Assembly: GCA_014595895.1 (NCBI GenBank)
Contig: JABUKB010000003.1
Location: 124,001 to 188,000, forward strand
Reading direction: 5' to 3'
DNA: 64,000 nt
Origin: Lysinibacillus odysseyi
GTDB lineage: Bacteria; Bacillota; Bacilli; Bacillales_A; Planococcaceae
In this document: positions 53,720-63,374 of the stretch, piece after piece
How positions within the stretch are numbered: the stretch's first letter is position 1
Layout: every line of letters begins with the position of its first letter
Translations under genes and position numbers: made by a program
Notes under the pieces: generated by a model
Databases searched by the model: none
What the model saw: only the letters and a program-made list of their open reading frames with translations
What the model was told of the DNA's origin: nothing

Positions 53720-53745
53720 CACTTACTTATGATACGGTTCCCCCT
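53720..53745 (+). repeat. putative attachment site at the 3' end of rlmH
   Basis: Plus strand ACTTACTTATGATACGGTTC. Read on the coding strand it encodes the last residues EPYHK and stop of RlmH. In staphylococci the same codons (G-E-A-Y-H-K) form the SCC attachment site TTATGATACGCTTCTCC. That it is a functional att site here is inferred. Confidence 0.7.
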
Positions 53746-54202
53746 TAATAATCCTAAAACTCCTATAAATCTGTTCTACTAGCACTAGTTTCATCAATTG
53801 GTGCGGTAGAGTCATCTTCCCAAAGCAGAGCTTCTCGTCCGCGCGCTTTAGTACATCCTCATGCAGACCAAGCGATCCGCCGATGACAAACGCGACTTTG
53901 CTTTTGCCGTATGTCATCAGGCGGTCGATATCAGCTGCCATCTCTTCGCTGGTTTTCATCTTTCCATCCAAAGCTAATGCAATGACATGTGTGCCCTCGC
54001 TAATTTTCGCTAAAATGCGCTCGCCCTCTTTGCGTTTGACAATATCCATATCAGCATCGCTTAACTGCTCAGGCGCTTTTTCATCCGGTACTTCGACAAA
54101 ATCAATTTTGGCATAGCCACTTAGACGTTTGGCGTATTCATCGATGCCCATTTTTAAATATTTTTCCTTTAACTTTCCGACAGAGACAATCGTTATATTC
54201 AC
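53723..54202 (-). CDS. rlmH: 23S rRNA pseudouridine(1915) N3-methyltransferase
   Basis: A 159-residue SPOUT methyltransferase (OrfX of staphylococci). [26 protein letters not shown] (SAM knot) and the C-terminal [16 protein letters not shown] are diagnostic. It methylates helix 69 of 23S rRNA. Full length, so the attachment-site reading would leave the protein intact. It is the boundary between conserved origin-side genes and the accessory region. Confidence 0.97.
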   Translation of the reverse strand: MNITIVSVGKLKEKYLKMGIDEYAKRLSGYAKIDFVEVPDEKAPEQLSDADMDIVKRKEGERILAKISEGTHVIALALDGKMKTSEEMAADIDRLMTYGKSKVAFVIGGSLGLHEDVLKRADEKLCFGKMTLPHQLMKLVLVEQIYRSFRIIKGEPYHK

Positions 54203-54205
54203 AGC

Positions 54206-54610
54206 TTATCCACCTTTACACTTCATTTACAAACAAGTTATCCACAAAAGTTATCCACATATCAACATTCGTTTTCTATATATTGTGTAAAGTTATTAAC
54301 TTGATACAAGATATGTTGCTAGCTCTTCACAATAAGAACATTTTGTGGATAACTTTTCTTCTTCCTCTAGTATTTCCATAACAGGAAACGATTCTGTTTC
54401 CGCCACAACCATGTCTAAAGCGTGCTCTATATGGTTTTCGCAACTATATTTTTTCATATTACTTTTCCTCCAATGTTCTGAAATTTCAACAAACTTATAC
54501 ACATTTCGCCTTTAGTTATCCACATTTATTGTAGCAAACAAAAAACAAGTAGGAAAGAAAGGTGTTTTTCTTCCTACTTGTTGGGTGTAACTACTCTTTA
54601 GTTATCCACA
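54206..54610. other. DnaA-box cluster
   Basis: Seven DnaA-box-like 9-mers: TTATCCACC 54206 (+), TTATCCACA 54238 (+), 54251 (+), 54516 (+) and 54602 (+), TTATACACA 54495 (+) and TGTGGATAA 54344 (minus strand). Five are perfect. They run from the rlmH start, through the small CxxH/CxxC gene, to the end of the HtrA gene. Confidence 0.8.
54296..54457 (-). CDS. CxxH/CxxC protein (YyzF-like)
   Basis: A 53-residue protein with CENH near the N-terminus and CSYC near the C-terminus, the defining pairs of the YyzF family next to rlmH in Bacillales; a small zinc-binding fold is likely. The start at 54457 (MKKYSCEN) has TTGGAGG upstream; a frame from 54502 lacks one. One DnaA box lies inside the gene. 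Function unknown. Confidence 0.85.
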   Translation of the reverse strand: MKKYSCENHIEHALDMVVAETESFPVMEILEEEEKLSTKCSYCEELATYLVSS

Positions 54611-54611
54611 A

Positions 54612-55910
54612 TTATTCCGTACTTTCTTTTAAAACCAATTGTAACTCGATTGTTTTACCACCGCGGTATACTTTGACATTTAGCGTATCGCCTACCGCTG
54701 TTTTTGTATATAAATGTTTACGTAGGTCGATGGAATTTTCGACAGGCTGACCGTCCATTTCGTAAATGACATCGTACTGCTTCATGCCTGCTTCTTCTGC
54801 AGATGTACCTGGTACTACTTCAGCTACGACTACCCCTGTTGTAATTCCATCAGGTAATTGCAATGTTTGTGCTTGATAGAAAGCTGGAATATCTGTTAAA
54901 TCGATCAATGAAATACCCATTGCTGGACGCACGACTTCACCATTTTTTTCTAACTGATTAATAATGGGAATGACCGTATTAATCGGGATGGCAAAGCCTA
55001 ACCCTTCTACTGATTCCTCAGCAATCTTCATGGAGTTAATACCAATTAATTCGCCGTTTAAATTTACTAAAGCACCACCAGAGTTACCGCCGTTAATCGC
55101 TGCATCTGTTTGTAGTACTTCCGATTGCCAGTCTTCTGTGCCGTCTCCGTTTAAATCCACAGGTACAGCACGTTCTGTACCCGAAATAACCCCGACTGTT
55201 ACGGAACCGTAAAAGTCTAAACCAAGCGGGTTACCAATAGCAATGGCTGGTTCCCCTTGCTTTAATACATCGGAGTTACCGAATTGCGCTACCGTATCCA
55301 TGCCATCTGCGGATACTTTAATCACAGCTAGATCTGTCCAAATATCACTGCCAACAAGCTCCGCTTCTTTTTTCGAACCATCGGCTAATGTAATCTCTAG
55401 CTTCTCTGCCTTATCAATGACGTGATGATTCGTCACGACATAGGCATCATTACCTTCTATTTTATAAATAACTCCTGATCCTGTGCCAGCTTCCTGCAAC
55501 TCACCTTCCGTTCCTTCTTGCTGCGTGAAGCCGCCATGACCAAACCAGTTATTTAATGGATTTTGTACGACTTGATAATTGGAAATCCCAACAACAGCAT
55601 CCGATACCTTTTCTACTGCACCCACGATGTCCGTTTCCACGACAGTAGCATTTTGTGTTACACCAGGTATTGTTGTTTGCTCGGTTGGTTGATTATGTGT
55701 GATATCATTCGCGAGTAAAGAAGGAGCTAATAGCCAAATTAATAAAGCGCCGATTATCACTCCTGACAAACCACTGACAAAATAGCCGGCCTTACTGCCA
55801 CTTTTTTTAGCGGAGCGCTGCTGCTTTTGCTCTTCTTCTCTTTTTAAACGTTCTTGCAGAGGGGAAAGCTCTGTATGTTCGCTGTCTCGATTTTCATTAT
55901 CATAATTCAT
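54612..55910 (-). CDS. HtrA-family membrane-anchored serine protease (YyxA/HtrC-like)
   Basis: A 432-residue trypsin-like quality-control protease. One membrane helix at about residues 47-70; catalytic triad His in VVTNHHVID, Asp in WTDLAVIKV and Ser in NGGNSGGALV; a C-terminal PDZ domain (GVVVAEVVPGTSAEEAGMKQ). It acts outside the membrane on misfolded or specific substrates. It is the last gene of the wal region, separated from walJ by a terminator. Confidence 0.93.
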   Translation of the reverse strand: MNYDNENRDSEHTELSPLQERLKREEEQKQQRSAKKSGSKAGYFVSGLSGVIIGALLIWLLAPSLLANDITHNQPTEQTTIPGVTQNATVVETDIVGAVEKVSDAVVGISNYQVVQNPLNNWFGHGGFTQQEGTEGELQEAGTGSGVIYKIEGNDAYVVTNHHVIDKAEKLEITLADGSKKEAELVGSDIWTDLAVIKVSADGMDTVAQFGNSDVLKQGEPAIAIGNPLGLDFYGSVTVGVISGTERAVPVDLNGDGTEDWQSEVLQTDAAINGGNSGGALVNLNGELIGINSMKIAEESVEGLGFAIPINTVIPIINQLEKNGEVVRPAMGISLIDLTDIPAFYQAQTLQLPDGITTGVVVAEVVPGTSAEEAGMKQYDVIYEMDGQPVENSIDLRKHLYTKTAVGDTLNVKVYRGGKTIELQLVLKESTE

Positions 55911-55998
55911 TGTTTCGTCCTCCTTGAATACTTGTTACCTTAAAGATACGAGAGAAAAATTAAAATTACATGAAAATTGACTAAAACTATGCGAAAAA

Positions 55999-56037
55999 AC
56001 GCGTAAGGAAAGTCTCTTTCAAACTTCCCCTACGCGT
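55999..56037 (-). terminator. terminator after walJ
   Basis: ACGCGTAAGGAAAGT pairs with ACTTCCCCTACGCGT; on the minus strand it is followed by TTTTTTCG. Confidence 0.8.
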
Positions 56038-56043
56038 CCTTCA

Positions 56044-56832
56044 TTAAACCGTTACTAATTTCGTAGGCGTTGCGGCATATGTATCATGTAACTGTACATA
56101 TTCGCCCACAATAATGCCACAAGACTGTAACGTTTGTTCCACTGTGAGGCGAGCTAGATCTTGCATATTATTTTCTTTGCTTAAATGCGATAAATAAATT
56201 TGGGTAGGCTTTTCAAATACTACCTCACTCATCGCTACAGCTGCGTCCTCATTCGAGACATGCCCAACATCAGATAAAATGCGGCGTTTCGTATTCCATG
56301 GATAAGGACCCATTTGCAGCATGCCGATATCATGGTTACTCTCAAAAACATAGGCGTCGGCTCCTCGAATATAGCCCTTCATGCGGTCACTGACATAGCC
56401 CGTATCCGTAATCAGGGCTAGCTTACGATCTCCTTCATGAAAGACATAAAACATCGGGTCGGCTGCATCATGGGAGACGGCAAAGGACTCAATAGCCATA
56501 GAGCCAAATTGTTTCGTTGTTTCCATATCGAATTGAAATTTTAAATCCGTTGGAATATTGCCGATTGCCGTATCCATTGCTGCCCATGTTTTTGTATTGG
56601 CATAGATGGGTATATTATATTTGCGTGCAATAATTCCGACACCTTTAATATGATCAATATGCTCATGTGTCACAAAAATACCCGATAATGGCTTCATGCT
56701 TCGATCAATTTTCGCAAATAGCTCTTCCATTTTTTTACCGCTAAAGCCGACATCAACGAGGAAAGCATGTTCGTCATTTTCCACATAGATAGCATTCCCC
56801 GTACTGCCGCTTGCTAACACACTAAAACGCAT
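56044..56832 (-). CDS. walJ: WalJ (YycJ) metallo-beta-lactamase-fold hydrolase
   Basis: A 262-residue MBL-fold protein. [10 protein letters not shown] supplies the H-x-H-x-D-H metal motif, and further ligands are in [18 protein letters not shown] and LSHLSKEN. WalJ homologues have DNase/exonuclease-like activity and link the WalRK operon to DNA metabolism. Twelve bases after walI. Confidence 0.94.
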   Translation of the reverse strand: MRFSVLASGSTGNAIYVENDEHAFLVDVGFSGKKMEELFAKIDRSMKPLSGIFVTHEHIDHIKGVGIIARKYNIPIYANTKTWAAMDTAIGNIPTDLKFQFDMETTKQFGSMAIESFAVSHDAADPMFYVFHEGDRKLALITDTGYVSDRMKGYIRGADAYVFESNHDIGMLQMGPYPWNTKRRILSDVGHVSNEDAAVAMSEVVFEKPTQIYLSHLSKENNMQDLARLTVEQTLQSCGIIVGEYVQLHDTYAATPTKLVTV

Positions 56833-56844
56833 TTTTTTATTCCC

Positions 56845-57657
56845 CTATTCTTCTAATACCTGTTGTGCATCGTTATTGATATCGACGACATTCCCTTCTA
56901 CTGCATTCACAAAATGACGTCTTTCTTCGCCACTGGCCGTCTCTATATGCACTTCCCACGTTGGAGCAAATACCTGTGTTTGCGTAAATTGCACCAATGT
57001 AGAATAGCCTAAATTCATATCTTCAATATAATCATCCGTGTTTAGTAAATTTTTAGCATACAAAGCCTGTAACGCTTCTAATGGCGGCACAATTTCTTCT
57101 TCCTGTTCTAGTTCCTCGATGTTTTCTAGCATTGATTGCTCATACATGTATATTTCATTGTCTGAGTTCCAATGTACCTTCACGTAGCCATTCTTATTGA
57201 AATACAAGGTATGTTTATTAAAGCGCTGTGAAAACAAGGCAACGCGCGCCTCCTCATCGATATCCCACAATACAAAGGAAGAACCCTTATACACATATTT
57301 CTCGACAAATTGGGTGAGCTCCAAAGACTGGGTAGGCTCCTCTAGCTTAATTGGTACCTTTGCAGAGGCCATTAAAATATGATCTGTAATTAATTTATAT
57401 GAAAAATTACTTCCAGACGGCAATTCATCTAATGTATAGCCTTTCACCTTCGCCGTTAGATACGGCGCTGTTTCAATATGTTTAGGCAATGTATCGTACG
57501 TAATATTATCATCTTTTAAGCGCGCTTCCATATTTTTGTCCCCTAGCAACTCTAATTTCTGACCTTCCTTATAAGAATCCAGATATTGAGAATACAAGAA
57601 AATATTCAAAATAAGAAACACAAAAATGAAAATTGACTTTGTTTTACTCCAATCCAT
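56845..57657 (-). CDS. walI: WalI (YycI), WalK regulator
   Basis: A 270-residue protein with one N-terminal membrane helix (KTKSIFIFVFLILNIFLYSQ) and an external domain. With WalH it binds and restrains the kinase WalK in the membrane. The start at 57657 (MDWSKTKS, the usual beginning) overlaps the end of walH by 14 bases; the longer frame from 57681 is less likely. Confidence 0.93.
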   Translation of the reverse strand: MDWSKTKSIFIFVFLILNIFLYSQYLDSYKEGQKLELLGDKNMEARLKDDNITYDTLPKHIETAPYLTAKVKGYTLDELPSGSNFSYKLITDHILMASAKVPIKLEEPTQSLELTQFVEKYVYKGSSFVLWDIDEEARVALFSQRFNKHTLYFNKNGYVKVHWNSDNEIYMYEQSMLENIEELEQEEEIVPPLEALQALYAKNLLNTDDYIEDMNLGYSTLVQFTQTQVFAPTWEVHIETASGEERRHFVNAVEGNVVDINNDAQQVLEE

Positions 57658-58969
57658 TTGCGCTACCTCCCACCCTATCAAGTGTTAGGCGTGTCCAATT
57701 ATTACCGCTCAGCACAAACCAACTTGGCTCTAAGATAAATAAGCGTGAATTATCGCTTTGGACTAAATAATATCCTATGACAATATCGTCAATATTATTG
57801 AGCTGCAGCTCTGAATATTCGTTAATATACTCAATAACCTCTGTACCCGCTACTAGCTTCGATATATTCTTTTCAGCCGTAATTCCTCGGTCTAGCATAT
57901 AATATGGACGATGATAACGGAAAATCCGATTATCTCCCCAAATGGTTGTAATCTTTGTCAAAGTATCCAGACTATAAACAGGATAGCCTTGCAAGTACAT
58001 TTGGAACTGAGTGGAATGGTTATCTACATCCATTTTTGAAAAACGATAGTCTGCTGTAAATCCGCCATGTTCATTTATATAATCTATGGTATCTGTTAGC
58101 AAAGTATAGGCATTGATAGCTATACTGCTCTCTGCCGCTGGATACACATAATTCATATTTTTGGTTGTCGTATTTAAATTTAACAGCGACATACTATCTG
58201 TATATTTTTCTTGGTTGCCTTCTACTGTTTTTTGGACAATATTCGGCTCTTCAAATAGCACATTTTTTAAGAGCTCCGATGAAATTTCCTCGATATAGTA
58301 CGTAAAATGAATCGCCTCCATATCTGTCATCGTGACATAGAGAGATAGCATATTTTCACGCTCAATTTCTTGATATGGCGAAAAATTCTCCACCTGCTCT
58401 GTAAGCACCTCTTTAAAAGCATGCAGCGTATTCGGTTCAACCGATGTCCTATACACAGTATTCATCTTTGTGCTTATAAAGTAAATATTGGCTTGCCGCA
58501 GGACACTCCACTCAGGCCAATCGATGATAATCCGGTCAAAGCCCGCTTGAAACAGCTCATTTTCTCCAAATGACAGCATCTCCCGGTAAATATCAAGCGG
58601 CACAGTTGCCGGGAAGAACAATGTCATACGGTCTTTGGTACGAATCATTTCATTTAACGTGGCCGGTGATAGATTGGTCTGCTCTAGCTGCAATGTAGAT
58701 AATTTTAAATGCTTAAATTCCTTCATCACTGCAGCGATTGCAGCGGCAGATGTTGTCCCTGTTAACTGTGCCTGTTGCGTGGATAATACACGATAAGGTT
58801 TAATGATATCATGTTTCTGTTTTTTTTCGCCTATCATAACATTTTCAATTTGCGTTTTTTCAGTGAAGGGGTAATTAGGTTTGTAGTTCCAAATCATGAA
58901 CGTTAAAACAAGGCTTAATATAACGAGCAATGCTAATAAAAATGATTTCATTGGCTCTACATATCTCAT
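57644..58969 (-). CDS. walH: WalH (YycH), WalK regulator
   Basis: A 441-residue protein with one N-terminal membrane helix (FLLALLVILSLVLTFMIWNY) and a large external domain. It controls WalK activity together with WalI. MRYVEPMKS resembles the usual YycH start; GGGGGATTGGG lies upstream and the gene overlaps walK by four bases. Confidence 0.92.
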   Translation of the reverse strand: MRYVEPMKSFLLALLVILSLVLTFMIWNYKPNYPFTEKTQIENVMIGEKKQKHDIIKPYRVLSTQQAQLTGTTSAAAIAAVMKEFKHLKLSTLQLEQTNLSPATLNEMIRTKDRMTLFFPATVPLDIYREMLSFGENELFQAGFDRIIIDWPEWSVLRQANIYFISTKMNTVYRTSVEPNTLHAFKEVLTEQVENFSPYQEIERENMLSLYVTMTDMEAIHFTYYIEEISSELLKNVLFEEPNIVQKTVEGNQEKYTDSMSLLNLNTTTKNMNYVYPAAESSIAINAYTLLTDTIDYINEHGGFTADYRFSKMDVDNHSTQFQMYLQGYPVYSLDTLTKITTIWGDNRIFRYHRPYYMLDRGITAEKNISKLVAGTEVIEYINEYSELQLNNIDDIVIGYYLVQSDNSRLFILEPSWFVLSGNNWTRLTLDRVGGSANGLE

Positions 58970-60801
58970 TCCCAATCCCCCACTTCGTCTAATTCATAAG
59001 GCAGGGTAAAGAAAATCGTCGTACCCGCACCTTCCTCACTTTCCGCCCAAATCTTCCCTCCATGGGCCTCGATCATTTCCTGGGCAATCGCCAGTCCAAG
59101 TCCAGAACCACCCATAGAGCGCGCTCTTGCACGGTCCACACGGTAGAAGCGGTCGAAAATACGGCCTACGTTTTCTTTTGGTATCCCCATTCCATCATCT
59201 GAAATCATTACCTTTAACATATTGTCATGGACCGTAAAACCGAATCGAATATTTCCTCCATCTGGTGAATATTTAATGGCATTCGAAATAATATTATCGA
59301 TTACTTGTGTCAATTTATCCGTGTCAACTTCTACAAAATAGCTTGTTTCAGGCAATAAACGAATGAAATCAACATTTTGGGATTTAGACATTTCAAAACG
59401 CTCAATAATTCGTTCAAAAAACTTATTAAACTCGACAAGCTCAAAGTTCAGCTCATACTCTTGACTATCCATCTTAGATAAGTTTAATAGATCGTTTACA
59501 AGACGAATCATGCGCTCTGTTTCGGTTTGCGTCACATTTAAAAAATGAGGTGCAATGTTTTCCTCGCGCCATGCCCCTTCCGCGAGCGCATCTAAATAAC
59601 TACGCATCGTCGTTAGTGGTGTGCGCAATTCATGGGAAACATTCGCTACGAATTCCCGGCGTTCCATATCATTCTTTTCTTGCTCTGTAATATCATGCAG
59701 TACCGTAATCAATCCATTGACAAAGCCGGTTTCCTTTTGCGTTACCGAAAAATTGGCACGCAAAATATACGGAGCCTCGTCCGTTGAAAAATCAAGATTC
59801 AAAGGTTCCTTCATATAAATCAAATCTTCGAAGCTATACTCATCCTCTATGCCGAGCACGGAAGCGACAGGACGGTTTAGCGTTTCTTCTTGCGACATAT
59901 GCAATAAACGGGCTGCCGGTTCATTGATTAATATGATTCTTCCTCTGCGGTCCGTTGCGATAACTCCGTCTGTCATGTTACTCAAGACGCTAGCTAACTT
60001 GCGACGCTCTCCTTCTGTTGTCGATTGAGACTCCTGTAAGCGGTTCGTCAAATTGTTAAAAGCAATCGCTAACTGACCGATTTCATCTGTACCATAGACA
60101 CGTACCTTGCGAGAAAAATTTCCTTTCGCCATCGCTTGTGCCTGTCTGCGCATATCCGAAATCGGACGTGTAATCGTACGCGCTACTAAAATACCAAGCA
60201 CCACTGTAATTACTAGCGACATGATTGTCCCTATGGCAAAAATCTGGTTAATTTCATCCATCTGATCAAATATTTTTTCAATATCAGATTCAATATAAAT
60301 GGCTCCAATGACTTCACTATCTGGTCCCATTGTATCTAAAATCGGCGTTGCTAACAGCCAAACACGATTTTGAGTGTTTTGATCCAACGCTATTTTTTCA
60401 AATGAATCTTCTGTCGTAAACGCTTTTTTTATGATATCGTCGTTGGATTTTTGCCCGACCAATAATTGGTTGTTCAAATCTGAAGTAGCCAGCACACGAT
60501 TCCGACTGTCGATGACCCGAATCTCATTTAAATCACCTGTTGAAAACTCCCGTAAAATGGTAGTGAGACTCACTTCAATTGTCGGCATCGTCTCATCGCG
60601 TTGTTTGAGCAGTTCCTCTCGAATACTGTATTCTACTAAATCAATACGCTGTTCAATAGAAGATTGAAAGTTATCGATTAAATTTTCTTCTAGCTTTTGT
60701 GAAAAATATAAGCCAATGATTTGAATCGCTATAATAATTAATAATACGTAAATAAGTACAAGCTTTACATGAATCGATTTAAAAAAGCCTACTTTTTGCA
60801 T
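58966..60801 (-). CDS. walK: WalK sensor histidine kinase
   Basis: A 611-residue essential cell-wall sensor kinase. Membrane helices at about residues 10-32 and 183-205 flank the extracellular PAS-like domain; then HAMP (RTITRPISDMRRQAQAMAKG), cytoplasmic PAS (VIATDRRGRIILINE), H-box (FVANVSHELRTPLTTMRSYL), N-box (NIISNAIKYSPDGG) and G-boxes (DDGMGIPKEN, GGSGLGLAIA). It phosphorylates WalR and controls autolysins. Five bases after walR. Confidence 0.97.
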   Translation of the reverse strand: MQKVGFFKSIHVKLVLIYVLLIIIAIQIIGLYFSQKLEENLIDNFQSSIEQRIDLVEYSIREELLKQRDETMPTIEVSLTTILREFSTGDLNEIRVIDSRNRVLATSDLNNQLLVGQKSNDDIIKKAFTTEDSFEKIALDQNTQNRVWLLATPILDTMGPDSEVIGAIYIESDIEKIFDQMDEINQIFAIGTIMSLVITVVLGILVARTITRPISDMRRQAQAMAKGNFSRKVRVYGTDEIGQLAIAFNNLTNRLQESQSTTEGERRKLASVLSNMTDGVIATDRRGRIILINEPAARLLHMSQEETLNRPVASVLGIEDEYSFEDLIYMKEPLNLDFSTDEAPYILRANFSVTQKETGFVNGLITVLHDITEQEKNDMERREFVANVSHELRTPLTTMRSYLDALAEGAWREENIAPHFLNVTQTETERMIRLVNDLLNLSKMDSQEYELNFELVEFNKFFERIIERFEMSKSQNVDFIRLLPETSYFVEVDTDKLTQVIDNIISNAIKYSPDGGNIRFGFTVHDNMLKVMISDDGMGIPKENVGRIFDRFYRVDRARARSMGGSGLGLAIAQEMIEAHGGKIWAESEEGAGTTIFFTLPYELDEVGDWE

Positions 60802-60806
60802 ACATG

Positions 60807-61517
60807 CTACTCCTGTTCAGGATTTCGTAAATAGTACCCCACTCCGCGACGTGTCACGATCCACGTAGGGTGACTTGGGTTGTCCTCAATTTTTTCTCGC
60901 AGGCGACGAATCGTAACATCTACGGTACGTACGTCACCAAAATAATCATAGCCCCATACTGTCTGCAATAAATGCTCGCGTGTCATGACCTGACCAATAT
61001 GCTTGGCCAAATAATGAAGAAGTTCGAATTCACGGTGTGTTAATTCGATTGCTTCACCACGTTTTAATACTAAATACGCATCCGGCTGAATCGTTAAAGA
61101 GCCGACCGTAATATTATTTGTTTCCTCTACAGCTTCTTCTGCTTGCGCTAAAACATTTAAGCGTCGCATATTTGCCTTTACACGTGCAATTAATTCGCGT
61201 GTACTAAATGGCTTTGTTACGTAATCATCCGCACCCATTTCAAGACCTAGTACCTTATCAATTTCCGAACCTTTTGCTGTCAGCATAATAATAGGAAAAT
61301 CGTATTTTTTACGGATTTCACGACAAACTTCCATTCCGTCCCGCTTTGGTAACATAAGATCCAAAAGCATTAAATCGGGTTGCTGCTCTTCTACTTTTTC
61401 AAGTGCCTCATCCCCGTCATATGCACAAATAACTGTATAGCCTTCTTTAATTAAATTAAATTGTAATATATCTGCGATTGGTTTTTCATCATCTACAACT
61501 AAAATTGTCTTACTCAT
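60807..61517 (-). CDS. walR: WalR response regulator
   Basis: A 236-residue OmpR-family regulator: [11 protein letters not shown], phospho-Asp in [21 protein letters not shown], and the winged helix [20 protein letters not shown] with RGVGYYLR. It is the first gene of the walRKHIJ operon, which regulates wall hydrolases and is essential in most Firmicutes. Confidence 0.97.
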   Translation of the reverse strand: MSKTILVVDDEKPIADILQFNLIKEGYTVICAYDGDEALEKVEEQQPDLMLLDLMLPKRDGMEVCREIRKKYDFPIIMLTAKGSEIDKVLGLEMGADDYVTKPFSTRELIARVKANMRRLNVLAQAEEAVEETNNITVGSLTIQPDAYLVLKRGEAIELTHREFELLHYLAKHIGQVMTREHLLQTVWGYDYFGDVRTVDVTIRRLREKIEDNPSHPTWIVTRRGVGYYLRNPEQE

Positions 61518-61641
61518 ATTTAATCTTCCTTTCGCATTGCTTGTATAGTTCTAATCATACTCTATCACGCTTTGCCAATCTCCGCACCATAGAGGTTTAT
61601 TTCTTGGGAAATAATTGTAGAATATCATTTCTATATGAAAA

Positions 61642-61670
61642 AAGGCAGCCCCCTGTTTGCAGACTGCCTT
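61642..61670 (-). terminator. terminator of the M23 peptidase gene
   Basis: AAGGCAG pairs with CTGCCTT six bases past the stop; an A tract on its left gives a U run on the minus strand. Confidence 0.75.
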
Positions 61671-61676
61671 CATTCT

Positions 61677-63131
61677 CTATTGTAACACTGATACGGGATT
61701 GACTGTTAATCCATTTAATTCCACTTCAAAATGCAAATGGATGCCTGTCGATCTACCTGTGGAGCCCATGATGCCAATTGGGGCTCCTTGTTCCACTACC
61801 TGCCCTACTGAAACTGATATAGAAGAAAGATGAGCATATAGTGTTTGGTAGCCATTATTATGATCAATTATAACACGATTTCCATATGTGCCGGCCCAGC
61901 CTACTGCTGTAACTGTTCCATTATCTGTTGCTTTGATCGTTCGTTCAGAAGGACGGGCAATATCAATCCCATAGTGATATCTGCCAAACCGTTCTCCCAT
62001 GTAACTAGAAATATAACCCCCCACTGCTGGCCAAGCAAAGGTACCTGTCCCGCGCGATGGAATGACTTTCGTTCCTATTATTGCTACATGATTGACTGGC
62101 TCAGCTACAACCGCTTCAGCCACTACAGATTTACCTGTACGTATGCCATTTTCCGATGTAATCATGTAAAGAACCTGTTTCTCACCCTTTTGACCTTGCT
62201 GTATAATTTTTTGTTGGCCTATTGGCATCGTTGCATCTTCTTCTAGTAATTGATTAAAATCGATGCTTTCTACACGATATTTTTCCTTCACTACTTTTAC
62301 ACCTAGTAATGGCTTTTTCACTGTCACATTTAGTGTCTGACCCTCTTTCAAAATTGTATCCTCTGAGATTCCTGGGTTTAAGGCCAATAATTGCGCCAAT
62401 GATAAAGAATGCGCACGGGCAATAGCATATAATCCATCCTTAGGTTGGACTGTATATATCTGCGGTTCGATTGTACCTTGCATAAGTAACGTTACCACCT
62501 GTTCAGGCGTTAAAATTTGATTAGGCAGCACCTTGGTTTCCGTTCCTGTTACTGGCGCTGTAAAGGAAATATCCAGGATTTTTGTTTGATTGTGTTGTGT
62601 TAATGGTACTCTTTCGATCGTTGTTTCATATAGAGTGAGTTCTTCCTCTGTTACATATTGTAGTTTTAATAAACGCAATGCTTGGGTGTAAGCTGCTCGA
62701 TCTTTTACATATGCTACTACTTGGTCGCCGATTTGTAGTGTATACGCGTCCGCTTGTATATCTGCCGCTTGTTCTAGCTTTTCTGCTGTAGACGTGTCAT
62801 CGGCTACTACTGTAAACACCTGTTCAGGTACTACGGTAATATTTGATCCTACTTCAATCTCTAAGTCTTTGTATTGAGCACTTACCTGTTGTTCCTTTTT
62901 CTTCAGGACATTCTCAATTGTCTGCTCATTTGATACCGTACCTAAATAAGCGGTATCGTCATATACATGATAGATAGCGGAAAGTCCATCCTCCGCATTC
63001 TCTTCTGCAAAACCTGCGCTTACTGTAACAGTAGACAGCAGCATCGTAGCCATCACAATTTTTATTTTATTGTTCTTTAGCTGTTCAATAAAATAAAATG
63101 CTTCATTTTTCAGCAAATGTTTTAAAATCAT
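61677..63131 (-). CDS. exported M23 peptidase with LysM and G5-like domains
   Basis: A 484-residue secreted cell-wall hydrolase. A signal or anchor helix at about residues 24-42; a LysM domain (YTVQPKDGLYAIARAHSLSL, ending LNPG); a G5-like segment (EKYRVESIDF ... QGEKQVLY region); and a C-terminal M23 metallopeptidase domain with HYGIDIARP (H-x-x-x-D) and HLHFEVELNG (H-x-H). It should cut peptidoglycan cross-bridges or stem peptides. Located between purA and walR, and so a natural member of the WalR regulon, though no clear WalR box was identified. Confidence 0.9.
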   Translation of the reverse strand: MILKHLLKNEAFYFIEQLKNNKIKIVMATMLLSTVTVSAGFAEENAEDGLSAIYHVYDDTAYLGTVSNEQTIENVLKKKEQQVSAQYKDLEIEVGSNITVVPEQVFTVVADDTSTAEKLEQAADIQADAYTLQIGDQVVAYVKDRAAYTQALRLLKLQYVTEEELTLYETTIERVPLTQHNQTKILDISFTAPVTGTETKVLPNQILTPEQVVTLLMQGTIEPQIYTVQPKDGLYAIARAHSLSLAQLLALNPGISEDTILKEGQTLNVTVKKPLLGVKVVKEKYRVESIDFNQLLEEDATMPIGQQKIIQQGQKGEKQVLYMITSENGIRTGKSVVAEAVVAEPVNHVAIIGTKVIPSRGTGTFAWPAVGGYISSYMGERFGRYHYGIDIARPSERTIKATDNGTVTAVGWAGTYGNRVIIDHNNGYQTLYAHLSSISVSVGQVVEQGAPIGIMGSTGRSTGIHLHFEVELNGLTVNPVSVLQ

Positions 63132-63374
63132 AGTAAACTCCTCTATTTCTTATCTATCTTTTTTATAGCGAAATGCCCTATAGCAGGATGAATCCTTGTA
63201 CAATTTATCATCATTAAAATGGCGAATGAAGAAAGCAACTGTTTTGCGATTAAATTATGTTGTTTCTTATATTTTGTAAAAAACCAAAATAATATAATAA
63301 ATGGTATTTATTTTATTATATTTATGTTCTGAATCTCTATTTTTTATACATTTTTATCCTTTTAACGTAAAAAA

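Noticed and set aside
63132-63300. WalR-box-like TGT repeats upstream of the M23 peptidase
   Set aside because: TGTTTC and TGTAAA occur, but the spacing does not fit the TGTWAH-N5-TGTWAH pattern.
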